Source of the DNA: Achromobacter insolitus
Lineage (GTDB): Bacteria > Pseudomonadota > Gammaproteobacteria > Burkholderiales > Burkholderiaceae_B
Assembly (NCBI RefSeq): GCF_002209555.1
Contig: NZ_NJIF01000010.1
Coordinates: 1-64,000, forward strand
Length of the DNA: 64,000 nucleotides
Direction: 5' to 3'
A program made the translations under genes and the position numbers. The notes beneath the pieces are model-generated. The model was not told the origin of the DNA. It worked only from the letters and a program-made list of their open reading frames with translations, and searched no databases. Position 1 is the stretch's first letter. The number at the start of each line of letters is the position of its first letter. Shown here one piece after another: positions 50,855 through 58,907 of this stretch.

Positions 50855-51640
50855 CTAGGCGCCGATGGAACGCAGCGCGCGCTTGCAGATGCGTGCCGTC
50901 GCCTCGGCCGGCTTGCCCGCCGACCAGCGCGCGCAGACCTCCCGCACCCAGACGGGCTGGTCCTTGCTTGCGTCGTTCAGCCAGTTCGCCACCGAGTCCT
51001 GTACGTAGGCAGACGGATCGGCCCGCAGCGGCTCCAGCAAAGGCAGCGCCCGGCCGGGGTCTGCCTTCAACACGGCTATGTGCGCGCACCAGACCCCGCG
51101 CGGCCGCAAGGACTCGCTGGCGTAGCGCCGCAGACGCTCGGAAGCTTCCGCGGTCCAGGGCTGCAGCAGTTCCACGGCCGTGTCCAGATCAGCCGCCAAT
51201 TGCGGGCGCACCGCCAACCAGGCCCATTCCCTCACACCGAAATGTGCGTCATCGGCCAGGGGTCGGATCAACCCCAGGCGCTGCTTCAGCGTCAAGTCCG
51301 GCATCGCGCCAACCATGAAGCAAGCCCAGCCCCGCACGGTGTCGGAACGATGATCGCGCAGTTGTCTGAAAGCATCCGGGCCCAGTCCTTCCAGCAGGAT
51401 CTGCGCCGCCAAGACCATGCGTTTGGAAATGCCCGCTCCCGCCTGGGCGCGCAGGGCCGCGATGGATCGGGGGCCCAACCCAGGCGCGGCAGCCCGCAGC
51501 AGTTCGGCGAAGTCCACCGCGAGGCATTCGGTCAGGTTGCGGGCGGGTTCACCCGCGTTCAGCTGCGCCAGGCGTTCGGCGCTGATGTCCTTCACGCCCC
51601 GGCCCGACGGCGCGGCGGCAATGGGGACTTTCCTGCTCAT
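50855..51640 (-). CDS. AlkD-like HEAT-repeat DNA alkylation repair protein
   Basis: The protein has 261 residues, all helical, with HEAT-like repeats: FRQLRDHRSDTVRGWACFMVG, LADDAHFGVREWAWLAVRPQL, ERLRRYASESLRPRGVWCAHI, LEPLRADPSAYVQDSVANWLNDASKDQP. These match the DNA alkylation repair superfamily; the WA..WL pattern contains the aromatic residues that line the AlkD site. It probably acts as an alkylpurine glycosylase, but the catalytic Asp was not mapped. Its ATG overlaps the MarR stop (ATGA), so the two form an operon. Confidence 0.87.
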   Translation of the reverse strand: MSRKVPIAAAPSGRGVKDISAERLAQLNAGEPARNLTECLAVDFAELLRAAAPGLGPRSIAALRAQAGAGISKRMVLAAQILLEGLGPDAFRQLRDHRSDTVRGWACFMVGAMPDLTLKQRLGLIRPLADDAHFGVREWAWLAVRPQLAADLDTAVELLQPWTAEASERLRRYASESLRPRGVWCAHIAVLKADPGRALPLLEPLRADPSAYVQDSVANWLNDASKDQPVWVREVCARWSAGKPAEATARICKRALRSIGA

Positions 51641-52167
51641 TGCAGATCCTCCTGGCTCGCGGCCCGGCCCGCGTCCGTTGCCTGCCAAATCTTGCCCAGC
51701 AGGTCGCGCAGGCTTGCGCGCTCCGTGAGGCTCAGGCCCGTGAACAAAGCGCCTATCCAGTCCGTGTGCGTCTTGAAGAGCTGGTCCGCTTCGGCCCGAC
51801 CCTTGGCGCTCAGCTTCACGAGCATCTTGCGCCGGTCTTCCTTGGCCGCGCGCCGCGAAACAAACCCGTCGCGCTCCAGCCCGTCCAACAAGCCCGTGAC
51901 CGTGGCACGCGTGACTCCGGCGCCCTCGGCCAATTCATGGGGCGACATGCCGCCGGCCTGCTCGTGCAGCAGGAACAACAGCACGAACTTTCCCTCCGAC
52001 AATTGGCGCGGCGCGAGCCGGGCAGCGCAGTCGCGGTCGATGGCGCTGGCCAGCGACAGCAGCTGAAAACACAGGCCGATTCCCTCGGCCGATGGCAGGC
52101 CGCGCCTTGCCGCCACGTCGAGCAATGCCCGGTGCTTGGGTTCCAGCATGAGTTGTGTGTTTTGCAT
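51637..52167 (-). CDS. MarR-family transcriptional regulator
   Basis: The protein has 176 residues. The winged helix is at about 75-125: MSPHELAEGAGVTRATVTGLLDGLERDGFVSRRAAKEDRRKMLVKLS, including the DRR wing. Upstream open reading to 52242 is not needed; ATG at 52167 gives the family length. It heads an operon with the AlkD-like gene, suggesting repression relieved by an electrophile or other damage signal. An AGGCGCCT palindrome lies in its upstream region. Confidence 0.9.
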   Translation of the reverse strand: MQNTQLMLEPKHRALLDVAARRGLPSAEGIGLCFQLLSLASAIDRDCAARLAPRQLSEGKFVLLFLLHEQAGGMSPHELAEGAGVTRATVTGLLDGLERDGFVSRRAAKEDRRKMLVKLSAKGRAEADQLFKTHTDWIGALFTGLSLTERASLRDLLGKIWQATDAGRAASQEDLQ

Positions 52168-52204
52168 GGTCGATGTCTTGGGCGAGTCAGCGCAAATATT
52201 AATA

Positions 52205-52212
52205 AGGCGCCT
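52205..52212. promoter_or_regulatory. possible MarR operator (AGGCGCCT core)
   Basis: An 8-bp perfect palindrome flanked by TA-rich sequence (taAGGCGCCTaa) in the MarR/VOC divergent promoter region, 38 bp from the MarR start. The short length keeps confidence low. Confidence 0.35.
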
Positions 52213-52332
52213 AACTATATTCCCATGGGCGCGCACAAGCAAGGCTCATCAGCACCACCTCGCCCCAGATTCCGGCCTATCATCCCGGATCTCATCCGCG
52301 CCAGTTGGCGCTTCCCTCTGACGATATCCGCC

Positions 52333-52791
52333 ATGACCTATCCCGTGCTTCCCGCTTCCGAGTTTTCCGCGGCCCGCGTCGTGCCCGAGCTGCTGGTCTC
52401 GGACATCGACAAGAGCCTGCGCTTCTGGTGCGGGTTGTGCGGGTTCTCGATAGCCTACGACCGTCCGGAGGATCGCTTTGCCTACCTGGACCACGACGGC
52501 TCGCAGGTGATGCTGGAAGAATACGGTCATGGCAGGAACTGGATTACCGGCCCGTTGGAAGCGCCGCTGGGGCGCGGGATCAATCTGCAGATCGAGGTTC
52601 CCGCGATTACGCCGATAGTCGACGCCCTGCGCGGCGCCGGCTGGCCGCTGTATATGCAGGCTGAAGAAAAGTGGTACCGCGCGGGGACGACCGAAGTCGG
52701 CGTGCATCAGTTCCTGGTACAGGATCCGGACGGCTATCTGATCCGGTTCTCGGCCGGCCTGGGGCGCCGCGCCATACCGGGCACCGCTTGA
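52333..52791 (+). CDS. bleomycin-resistance/VOC family protein
   Basis: The protein has 152 residues. ARVVPELLVSDIDKSLRFWCGLCGFSIAYDRPEDRFAYLD, VMLEEYG and the end VHQFLVQDPDGYLIRFSAGLG follow the bleomycin-resistance-protein-like VOC pattern. It may bind or detoxify an electrophile or antibiotic; unproven. Divergent from the MarR/AlkD operon, so possibly part of the same regulon. ATG at 52333 fits the family; upstream starts do not. Confidence 0.87.
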   Translation: MTYPVLPASEFSAARVVPELLVSDIDKSLRFWCGLCGFSIAYDRPEDRFAYLDHDGSQVMLEEYGHGRNWITGPLEAPLGRGINLQIEVPAITPIVDALRGAGWPLYMQAEEKWYRAGTTEVGVHQFLVQDPDGYLIRFSAGLGRRAIPGTA

Positions 52792-52804
52792 GCCGCGGCA
52801 GGAC

Positions 52805-52830
52805 GGGAGGCAAGCCGCAGGCCGCCTCCC
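52805..52830. terminator. hairpin between convergent VOC and TRAP genes
   Basis: GGGAGGC and GCCTCCC form a 7-bp stem around a 12-nt loop between the two stop codons. On the plus strand it is followed by a T-containing but not uniform tract. Confidence 0.5.
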
Positions 52831-52839
52831 TGAAATCCT

Positions 52840-54783
52840 TTACCGGTACAACACCGTCGGCAACCACATGCCGATGCCGGGGAAGACATACAGCAGGAAA
52901 ATCGCGACCACCTGGATGCCCATGAAAGGCATCATGCCCAGGAAGATCTGGTTCAGGGTCACATGCGGCGGCGAAACGCCCTTCAAATAGAAGGCCGACA
53001 TCGCGACCGGCGGCGACAGGAACGCCGTCTGCAGGTTCAGCGCGACCAGAAGGCCGAAGAACAATGGGTCAATGCCGAACGTATTGAGCAGCGGCACGAA
53101 GATGGGCATGAAGATCACGATGATCTCGGTCCACTCCAGGGGCCAACCCAGCAGAAAGATGATGACCTGCGCCAACAGCAGGAACTGCAGTTGCGACAGG
53201 CCTAGCGACAGCACCCATTCCTCGATGATGCGCTGCCCGCCCAGCAAGGCAAACGCCGCAGAGAAGATCGACGAACCGACAAACAGCCAGCACACCATGG
53301 CGCTGGTCTTGGCGGTCAGGAACACCGATTCGCGCAGCACCGGCAGGTTCAGCCTCCGGTACGCGAGCGCCAGCAGCGCTCCGCCCATGGCGCCCATGGC
53401 GGCGGCCTCGCTGGGCGTGGCGAGCCCGAAGGCAATGGAGCCGAGCACCGCCGCGATCATCACCGCCAGCGGAAAGAACGAGGCCATCAGCATCTTGAAG
53501 ATTTCCATACGCGCCCAGGTCAGCATCGCATAGAACACCACCAGGATCGCCGCGCATATGCCCGCGAAGATCCAGAACCCCTTCGGCGCGGCGATGCCGG
53601 CGTCAGCGGCTGGCGGCGCCTGCCCGGCGGCGGGCGCCGGGGCGGCCTGCGCGCCCGGCGGCTCGGCCAGGCCGGTCGGCGCGGCCGGTTCATTGGAAGG
53701 AGGTTCCGCCAGTTCATTCGATGGCGGTTCCGCCAAGCCGTCGGCAGGCGGTTCGCTCAAGCCTGAATCGAAGCCTCCCGAGCCGAGCTGCAGTTCGGCT
53801 GGAATCTCGTAAACGACTTCCGGGCGCGTCGACGCCTGGTAGACCACCGCCACCAGCAGCACCGTCACCGCCAACGGCGCCAGCGCCAGCGCCATGTTGC
53901 GCATCAGGAAGCCGAGCGGCACATTCTGGTTGCGGCGTCCCTTGAACAAGGCCGCCAGCATGCCGGAGACTGCGCGCGTGTAACCGCCGGACGCCAGCGC
54001 CGCGGACTCCTGGGACAAGGGCACGCCGCGCTCTTCCTTGGGCAGGGGCGGCGCCATGTCGGGACGCAGCTTCGCGACGATGATCACGTAGATCATGTAC
54101 AGCACCGCCAGCATGATGCCCGGGAACAGCGCCCCCGCATACAGCTGCACGACCGATACGCCGGTGGTCGCGCCATACACGATCAGCATCACGGAGGGAG
54201 GCAGCAGAATGCCCAGGCAGCCGCCCGCCGTGATGGAGCCGGCGGTCAGGCGGACGCTGTAGCCCGCCTTGAGCATGGCCGGCATGGCCAAGAGGCCCAT
54301 CAGCGTGACCACCGCTCCGACTATGCCGGTCGCGGTCGCGAAGATCGCGCAGGTCGCCAGCGTGGCCACCGCCAGCGCGCCCGGCAAACGCGCCAGGGCC
54401 AGGTGCATGGAACGGAACAGCTTTTCGATCAGGTTGGCGCGCTCGACCAGATAGCCCATGAATACGAACAAGGGAATCGAGATCAGCGAATCGTTCGTCA
54501 TCGTGGCGTACGTGCGCTGCACCATCAGGTCCAGTGTCTGCCCGACCGAACGGCCTGCATCGGAACTCTGCATGTAGTAGGCCAGGAAGGTGAACAGCAC
54601 CCCCATGCCCATCAGCGTGAATGCGGTCGGAAAGCCCAGCATGATCGCCACCACGATCAGCGCCAGCATCAAAAGGCCTATATGCCCCGTAGTGAGGTGG
54701 TCCCAGGGCGTCAGGAACGCGATCATCAGCAGCACCAGCCCGATGCATGACAGGCCGAACCACAGCGCCTTGTGGATCTTCAT
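52840..54783 (-). CDS. TRAP transporter large permease (DctM family)
   Basis: The protein has 647 residues, long for the family (about 430-600). Membrane helices and loops such as LTTGHIGLLMLALIVVAIMLGFPTAFTLMGMGVLFTFLAYYM, AGGCLGILLPPSVMLIVYG and SIAFGLATPSEAAAMGAMGG are DctM hallmarks. Between about residues 325 and 395 lies a Pro/Ala/Glu-rich insertion with tandem LAEPPSNE units, placed between two membrane segments (QASTRPEVVYE, GFWIFAGICAAILVV). It mediates sodium- or proton-driven uptake of the ligand captured by the DctP protein. ATG at 54783 overlaps the DctQ stop (ATGA). Confidence 0.9.
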   Translation of the reverse strand: MKIHKALWFGLSCIGLVLLMIAFLTPWDHLTTGHIGLLMLALIVVAIMLGFPTAFTLMGMGVLFTFLAYYMQSSDAGRSVGQTLDLMVQRTYATMTNDSLISIPLFVFMGYLVERANLIEKLFRSMHLALARLPGALAVATLATCAIFATATGIVGAVVTLMGLLAMPAMLKAGYSVRLTAGSITAGGCLGILLPPSVMLIVYGATTGVSVVQLYAGALFPGIMLAVLYMIYVIIVAKLRPDMAPPLPKEERGVPLSQESAALASGGYTRAVSGMLAALFKGRRNQNVPLGFLMRNMALALAPLAVTVLLVAVVYQASTRPEVVYEIPAELQLGSGGFDSGLSEPPADGLAEPPSNELAEPPSNEPAAPTGLAEPPGAQAAPAPAAGQAPPAADAGIAAPKGFWIFAGICAAILVVFYAMLTWARMEIFKMLMASFFPLAVMIAAVLGSIAFGLATPSEAAAMGAMGGALLALAYRRLNLPVLRESVFLTAKTSAMVCWLFVGSSIFSAAFALLGGQRIIEEWVLSLGLSQLQFLLLAQVIIFLLGWPLEWTEIIVIFMPIFVPLLNTFGIDPLFFGLLVALNLQTAFLSPPVAMSAFYLKGVSPPHVTLNQIFLGMMPFMGIQVVAIFLLYVFPGIGMWLPTVLYR

Positions 54784-55403
54784 GAGCGCGGCTCCCCGGA
54801 AGTGACGTAGCGATCCAGCTTGGCGATGTCTTCGTCCTTCACATGCACCATCTGCTTGAGCTTGTCGACGTCCACTTCCTCGACGTCCTCGGCGCGCGAG
54901 GGCCAGGCGCCGCGTCGCAGGCACAGCACGCAGCGCAGCACCTCCGCCACGCCTTGCACCAGCAATACCGCGCCCGCTATCGGGATAAAAGCCTTGAAGG
55001 GATAGATCGGTGGCCCGTTGGCCATTAACGATGAGTGTTCGCGGATGGCGATCGAATAGCCGGCGTAATACCAGCCTGCCCACACCAGCGCGATCACGCC
55101 CGGAAAGAAAAACACGATGTACAAGATCAGGTCCAGCCCCGCCTGCACGCGAGGTGGCAGGAAGCCATACAGGATGTCGCCGCGCACATGGCCATTCTTG
55201 GCCAGGGTATACGCGCCGGCCATCATGAAAAGGATGCCGTAATACATCATCTGCAGATCGAACGCCCAGGCGCTGGGCTGGTTCAACAGGTAGCGCGCGG
55301 CCACCTCCCAACAGACATGCAATGTCAGGACTACGATCAACCAGGCAAAGGCCTGCCCGACAAAAGTGGAGATACGGTCTATGAAACGTATGATTCGGAT
55401 CAT
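54780..55403 (-). CDS. TRAP transporter small permease (DctQ family)
   Basis: The protein has 207 residues with four membrane helices (STFVGQAFAWLIVVLTLHVCWEVAARYLL, MMYYGILFMMAGAYTLAKNGHVRGDI, ILYIVFFFPGVIALVWAGWYYA, IPIAGAVLLVQGVAEVLRCVL). RGDILYGFLPPRVQ is typical of DctQ. The C-terminus (about 170-207) is a charged cytoplasmic tail. It partners with the large permease whose start overlaps this stop. Confidence 0.92.
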   Translation of the reverse strand: MIRIIRFIDRISTFVGQAFAWLIVVLTLHVCWEVAARYLLNQPSAWAFDLQMMYYGILFMMAGAYTLAKNGHVRGDILYGFLPPRVQAGLDLILYIVFFFPGVIALVWAGWYYAGYSIAIREHSSLMANGPPIYPFKAFIPIAGAVLLVQGVAEVLRCVLCLRRGAWPSRAEDVEEVDVDKLKQMVHVKDEDIAKLDRYVTSGEPRS

Positions 55404-55507
55404 CTCACTTCCAGGTCAAGACGCGTGGCGTCCCGCCGCACTCCGGGAAAGGCGCGCGGCATGCGGCAGATATGCACTGCACAATCAAGATGCTCTACCC
55501 AATCCAG

Positions 55508-55559
55508 GGCGCCACGGATCCGGCTTGGCCGGTCCGTAGGCGCCCCCCTGGAGGGGGGC
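55508..55559. repeat. pair of overlapping strong hairpins downstream of the DctP gene
   Basis: Hairpin 1 (55508-55544) has arms GGCGCC-ACGGA-CCGGC and GCCGG-TCCGT-GGCGCC with single-base bulges and a ttg loop. Hairpin 2 (55542-55559) has arms GCCCCCC/GGGGGGC and a tgga loop. The two share the GCC at 55542-55544. They lie between the DctP and DctQ genes and probably act as a processing or attenuation element. I recall similar GC-rich dispersed sequences in Alcaligenaceae, but that is memory, not a search. Confidence 0.55.
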
Positions 55560-55584
55560 CGCGTCAGCGGGTACGGGCTGGGTC

Positions 55585-56709
55585 TCAGGCGGTCTTGGTA
55601 CTGCGCGAGAAGTAGTGGTTGTAGGCCATGCGGAAGTTGACCGAGGTATCCCCGTGCCAGCGCCCCACCCGCTCGGCGAAGGCGCGCTGGGAATCCAGCA
55701 CCTTCTTGAACAGCGGGTTTTCAGCCGAGCGCTTGGCGATCATTTCGTCCCAGATCTTCAACTGCTGCTGCAGGATGGCGTCAGGCGTCTTGTAGAACTT
55801 GACGTTGTGATCCTTCTGCAGCTTGATGTAGTCCTGTGAATAGCGGTTGGACGCCTTCCAGGACATGTCCGCGCTGGAAGCCTGCGCGGCGTAGCTGAGG
55901 ATGTGCTTCAGGTGTTCGGGCAGCGCGTCGTACTTGGCCTTATTGAACAGCACCTCGAACTGTTCGGCGCTCTGGTGGAAGCTCTGCAGCATGCAGATCT
56001 TGGACACATCCTGGAAGCCCAGGGCCAGGTCCGACGAGGCATTGTTGAATTCCGCCCCGTCCAGCAGCCCACGGTCCAGCGCCGGCACGATTTCCCCGCC
56101 GGGCAACGCGTTCACGGCCGCGCCCATGGCGGTGTACATATCGATGGCCAGGCCCACGGTGCGGAACTTCAGGCCCTTGACCTCTTCCATCTTCGTGATC
56201 GGCCGTTTGAACCATCCAAAAGGTTGAGTCGGCATCGGCCCGTACATCAGCGACACCACGTTTACGCCCATGGCCTTCTGGATTTCGACCAGCAACTCCT
56301 TGCCGCCGCCATATTCGTGCCAGGCGAGCAGCATGTTGGCGTCCATGCCGAAAGACGGGCCGGACCCCCACAGCGCCACCGCCGTATTCTTGCCGTACCA
56401 GTAGGCGACCACGCCATGTCCGCCGTCCAGCGTGCCCGCTGACACCGCGTCCAGCAGATCAAATGCCTTGACCACGGCGCCAGCCGGCAACACCTCGATC
56501 TTCAACTGGCCTCCGGCCATGTCATTGACCTTCTGCGCGTAGTCGCGGGCGAACTCGTGGAAGATGTCGTTGGCGGGCCAGGTACTCTGGAAACGCAGGG
56601 AAATCGGGGCATTCTGCGCCCGGGTGACAGCCGGAAATCCGAGGGCCGCGGCGCCGGCGGCGGCAGCGCCCGAGATGAACTTGCGGCGGGGCTTTGTAAC
56701 GTGTTGCAT
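55585..56709 (-). CDS. TRAP transporter substrate-binding protein (DctP family), Tat-exported
   Basis: The protein has 374 residues. The N-terminus PRRKFISGAAAAGAAALG is a twin-arginine signal (RRKFIS) with cleavage after TRAQ. The DctP fold shows ISLRFQSTWPANDIFHEFARDYAQKV, LKIEVLPAGAV, MEEVKGLKFRTVGLA (with the carboxylate-binding Arg in FRTVG) and GLLDGAEFNNASSD. It resembles the mannitol/chloroaromatic-type or TakP group, which carries organic acids. It is first of the dctPQM-like operon, with a 181-bp gap containing strong hairpins before the permeases. Confidence 0.92.
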   Translation of the reverse strand: MQHVTKPRRKFISGAAAAGAAALGFPAVTRAQNAPISLRFQSTWPANDIFHEFARDYAQKVNDMAGGQLKIEVLPAGAVVKAFDLLDAVSAGTLDGGHGVVAYWYGKNTAVALWGSGPSFGMDANMLLAWHEYGGGKELLVEIQKAMGVNVVSLMYGPMPTQPFGWFKRPITKMEEVKGLKFRTVGLAIDMYTAMGAAVNALPGGEIVPALDRGLLDGAEFNNASSDLALGFQDVSKICMLQSFHQSAEQFEVLFNKAKYDALPEHLKHILSYAAQASSADMSWKASNRYSQDYIKLQKDHNVKFYKTPDAILQQQLKIWDEMIAKRSAENPLFKKVLDSQRAFAERVGRWHGDTSVNFRMAYNHYFSRSTKTA

Positions 56710-56920
56710 GGCTTGTTGTCTCCTGAAAGGACTACATGGACCAGCTTGTAGTTACTTCTCCTGCGTGGACGCGGGATGGCGACGCCTGCTGCGGTATCCC
56801 GCCGAGGCGATTGCGGACAAGGCGCAACCGTGTGCTGATTAAACCTTTCTGACTAATCGCTGACAATCAGCTTCTCGTCAGGAATTACCCTAGACGGGAT
56901 GACTACGACTTTTGGATGAG

Positions 56921-57556
56921 TCAATCGGGCTTGAGCGACGGGCTGCGCTTCTGCTTCAGACCATCGAGCAACATCGCAAGCCCATACTCGAACATGGCAT
57001 CGGGCCCGCCGTCGTCCAAAGTCCGCAAGGCTGCGGCGAGTAAAGGCGCCTTGGGCGCCAGGCTTTCCCGTTGGCCGGTTCGGCGGTCCTGGCCATCGTT
57101 CTCCGCGGCCTGCTGCTCAAGAACCGCTCCGACCGTGAAGCAGCTGATCGCCACCAAGGCATAAGCTGCGTCAGCCGGCGCGAACCCCTCGCCGCACAGA
57201 AAGCCCAGTTGTGCTTGCACCGCATCGAACTGCGGTTCGCTCGGTCGGGTGCCGGCGTGTATGCGGGCGCCGTCGCGATAGGCCAGCAGCGCCCGCCGGA
57301 AGCTGCGCGCGTTGCCCTTCAGAAACGTCCGCCAGCTGTCGCCGGGCCTGGGCATGGCGTACGTGTGGCGCTCCGACAGCATCGCTTCGGCCAGGCTATC
57401 CAGCAATGCGCGCTTGTTCTTGAAATGCCAGTAAAGCGCGGGCTGCTGGACGCCCAGGCGCTCGGCCAGCTTGCGTGTCGTCAAACCGTCCACCCCGACC
57501 TCGTCAAGCAGGTCCAGCCCCGCGCGGATCACGGTATCCCGCTGCAATTTCGTCAT
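56921..57556 (-). CDS. tetR: tetracycline repressor TetR
   Basis: The protein has 211 residues. The HTH (about 26-48: LTTRKLAERLGVQQPALYWHFKNKRALLD) is that of classical TetR. Residues contacting tetracycline-Mg in TetR are conserved at the same numbering: His64, Asn82, Phe86, His100, Arg104, Pro105, Gln116 and Glu147. This makes it a genuine drug-responsive repressor and not merely a TetR-fold regulator. ATG at 57556 matches the family N-terminus. Divergent from the Tet(A)-like pump over two tetO-like palindromes. Confidence 0.93.
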   Translation of the reverse strand: MTKLQRDTVIRAGLDLLDEVGVDGLTTRKLAERLGVQQPALYWHFKNKRALLDSLAEAMLSERHTYAMPRPGDSWRTFLKGNARSFRRALLAYRDGARIHAGTRPSEPQFDAVQAQLGFLCGEGFAPADAAYALVAISCFTVGAVLEQQAAENDGQDRRTGQRESLAPKAPLLAAALRTLDDGGPDAMFEYGLAMLLDGLKQKRSPSLKPD

Positions 57557-57579
57557 GTTTCTTCCTCGAACGGCTTGAA

Positions 57580-57598
57580 AATTTATCAATGATAAATT
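57580..57598. promoter_or_regulatory. tetO-like operator, TetR-proximal
   Basis: AATTTATCAATGATAAATT is a 19-bp near-perfect palindrome centred at 57589, related to the classical tetO core (ATCA-TGAT). It lies 24 bp before the tetR start. The second operator copy is centred 31 bp away. Confidence 0.85.
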
Positions 57599-57611
57599 AC
57601 TGTGCTGAACA

Positions 57612-57628
57612 ATTTATCAACGATAAAT
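57612..57628. promoter_or_regulatory. tetO-like operator, pump-proximal
   Basis: ATTTATCAACGATAAAT is a palindrome with arms ATTTATC/GATAAAT and a 3-nt centre, centred at 57620. It is 44 bp before the Tet(A)-like start. Together with the other copy this reproduces the double-operator layout of class A-G tet systems, giving coordinated repression of both genes. Confidence 0.85.
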
Positions 57629-57671
57629 AATTCACATCCATGCATGCCGTAAAACTCCCCGGAAACCGACC

Positions 57672-58907
57672 ATGAAGGCCGGCAACGTCCTCGTCATCCT
57701 GAGCACCGTTGCATTGGACGCGGTAGGCGTCGGCCTGGTCATGCCGGTCCTGCCCGGTTTATTGCGCGACCTGGTCCGGTCGGAGGACATCGCCGGCCAC
57801 TATGGCGCCTTGCTCGCGGCCTATGCGCTGATGCAGTTCCTCTGCGCCCCGGCGCTGGGCGCGCTTTCCGATCGCTACGGGCGGCGGCCCATTCTGCTGC
57901 TCTCGCTCGCAGGGGCCGCCATTGACTATCTGGTCATGGCAACGGCCCCGACCCTGCTCGTCCTGTATCTGGGACGGCTCGTCGCGGGTATCACCGGCGC
58001 GACGGGCGCCGTGGCGGGCGCCTGCATCGCCGACCTCGCCGACGGCCGCGAACGAGCCCGCTATTTCGGGCTGATGAGCGCCTGCTTCGGACTCGGCATG
58101 ATTGCCGGTCCCGTCATCGGCGGACTGATGGGCGGTATCTCGCCGCGCATGCCCTTCCTGGGCGCCGCATTCTTGAATGGGCTGAATTTCCTGATGGCTT
58201 GTTTCCTGCTGCCGGAATCACGTAGCGGCGAGCGGCGCCCGCTGTCGTTGAAGGCTCTCATGCCCGCGTCTTCCTTCCTGTGGGCGCGCGGCAAACCGGT
58301 GGTCATCGCATTGATGTCCGTTTTTTTCGTCATGCAGTTCGCGGGGCAAGTGCCCGGCACGCTGTGGGTCATCTTCGGCGAAGACCGTTTCCGCTGGGAT
58401 GCCGCCACCGTCGGCATTTCGCTGGCCGCGTTCGGCGCGCTGCACGCGCTGGTGCAGGCGCTGGCCACAGGCGCCCTCACAGCGCGGCTGGGCGAAGCGC
58501 GGACGCTGTTGCTGGGCATGGCGGCGGATGCCCTGGGCTATGTCTTGCTGGCATTCGCAACGCGTGGATGGATGGCCTTTCCTATCATGATCCTGCTGGC
58601 CTCGGGCGGCGTAGGCATGCCCGCGCTGCAAGCCATGCTGTCGGCGCAAGTGGACCTGCAGCGCCAGGGTCGGCTGCAAGGCGCGCTGGCCGGGCTGTCG
58701 AACCTGAGTTCAATAGTCGGGCCCGTGGCCATCACCGCGCTCTATGCGTCACCACCTGGTTGGAACGGATGGCCGTGGATCGCGGGCGCCGTCCTGTATG
58801 GTCTTTGCTTACCCGCCTTGCGCCGCGGGACCGCCGACGAGGCGTGCCGGGCCCTGGGCCGGCCCGCGTTACTATCGCGGGACCACAAGCCGCAAGGAAG
58901 GGAATGA
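57672..58907 (+). CDS. tetA: Tet(A)-type tetracycline efflux pump
   Basis: The protein has 411 residues and 12 membrane helices. It aligns closely by eye with Tet(A): ILSTVALDAVGVGLVMPVLPGLLRDLV, YALMQFLCAPALGALSDRYGRRP (motif A, Asp66), GRLVAGITGATGAVAGA, GLMSACFGLGMIAGPVIGGLMGG and LASGGVGMPALQAMLS. It exchanges a divalent-metal/tetracycline complex for a proton in the inner membrane. It is clearly in this class but differs at many positions from the plasmid forms, so it may be a distinct chromosomal type. It is controlled by tetR through two operators. The stop overlaps the next gene by 4 bp. Confidence 0.93.
   Translation: MKAGNVLVILSTVALDAVGVGLVMPVLPGLLRDLVRSEDIAGHYGALLAAYALMQFLCAPALGALSDRYGRRPILLLSLAGAAIDYLVMATAPTLLVLYLGRLVAGITGATGAVAGACIADLADGRERARYFGLMSACFGLGMIAGPVIGGLMGGISPRMPFLGAAFLNGLNFLMACFLLPESRSGERRPLSLKALMPASSFLWARGKPVVIALMSVFFVMQFAGQVPGTLWVIFGEDRFRWDAATVGISLAAFGALHALVQALATGALTARLGEARTLLLGMAADALGYVLLAFATRGWMAFPIMILLASGGVGMPALQAMLSAQVDLQRQGRLQGALAGLSNLSSIVGPVAITALYASPPGWNGWPWIAGAVLYGLCLPALRRGTADEACRALGRPALLSRDHKPQGRE

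Noticed and set aside
52840..55311. 823-codon reading of the TRAP permease with a 176-residue N-terminal extension
   Set aside because: The extension is antisense-like basic sequence overlapping dctQ in another frame; the DctM start at 54783 has ATGA coupling.
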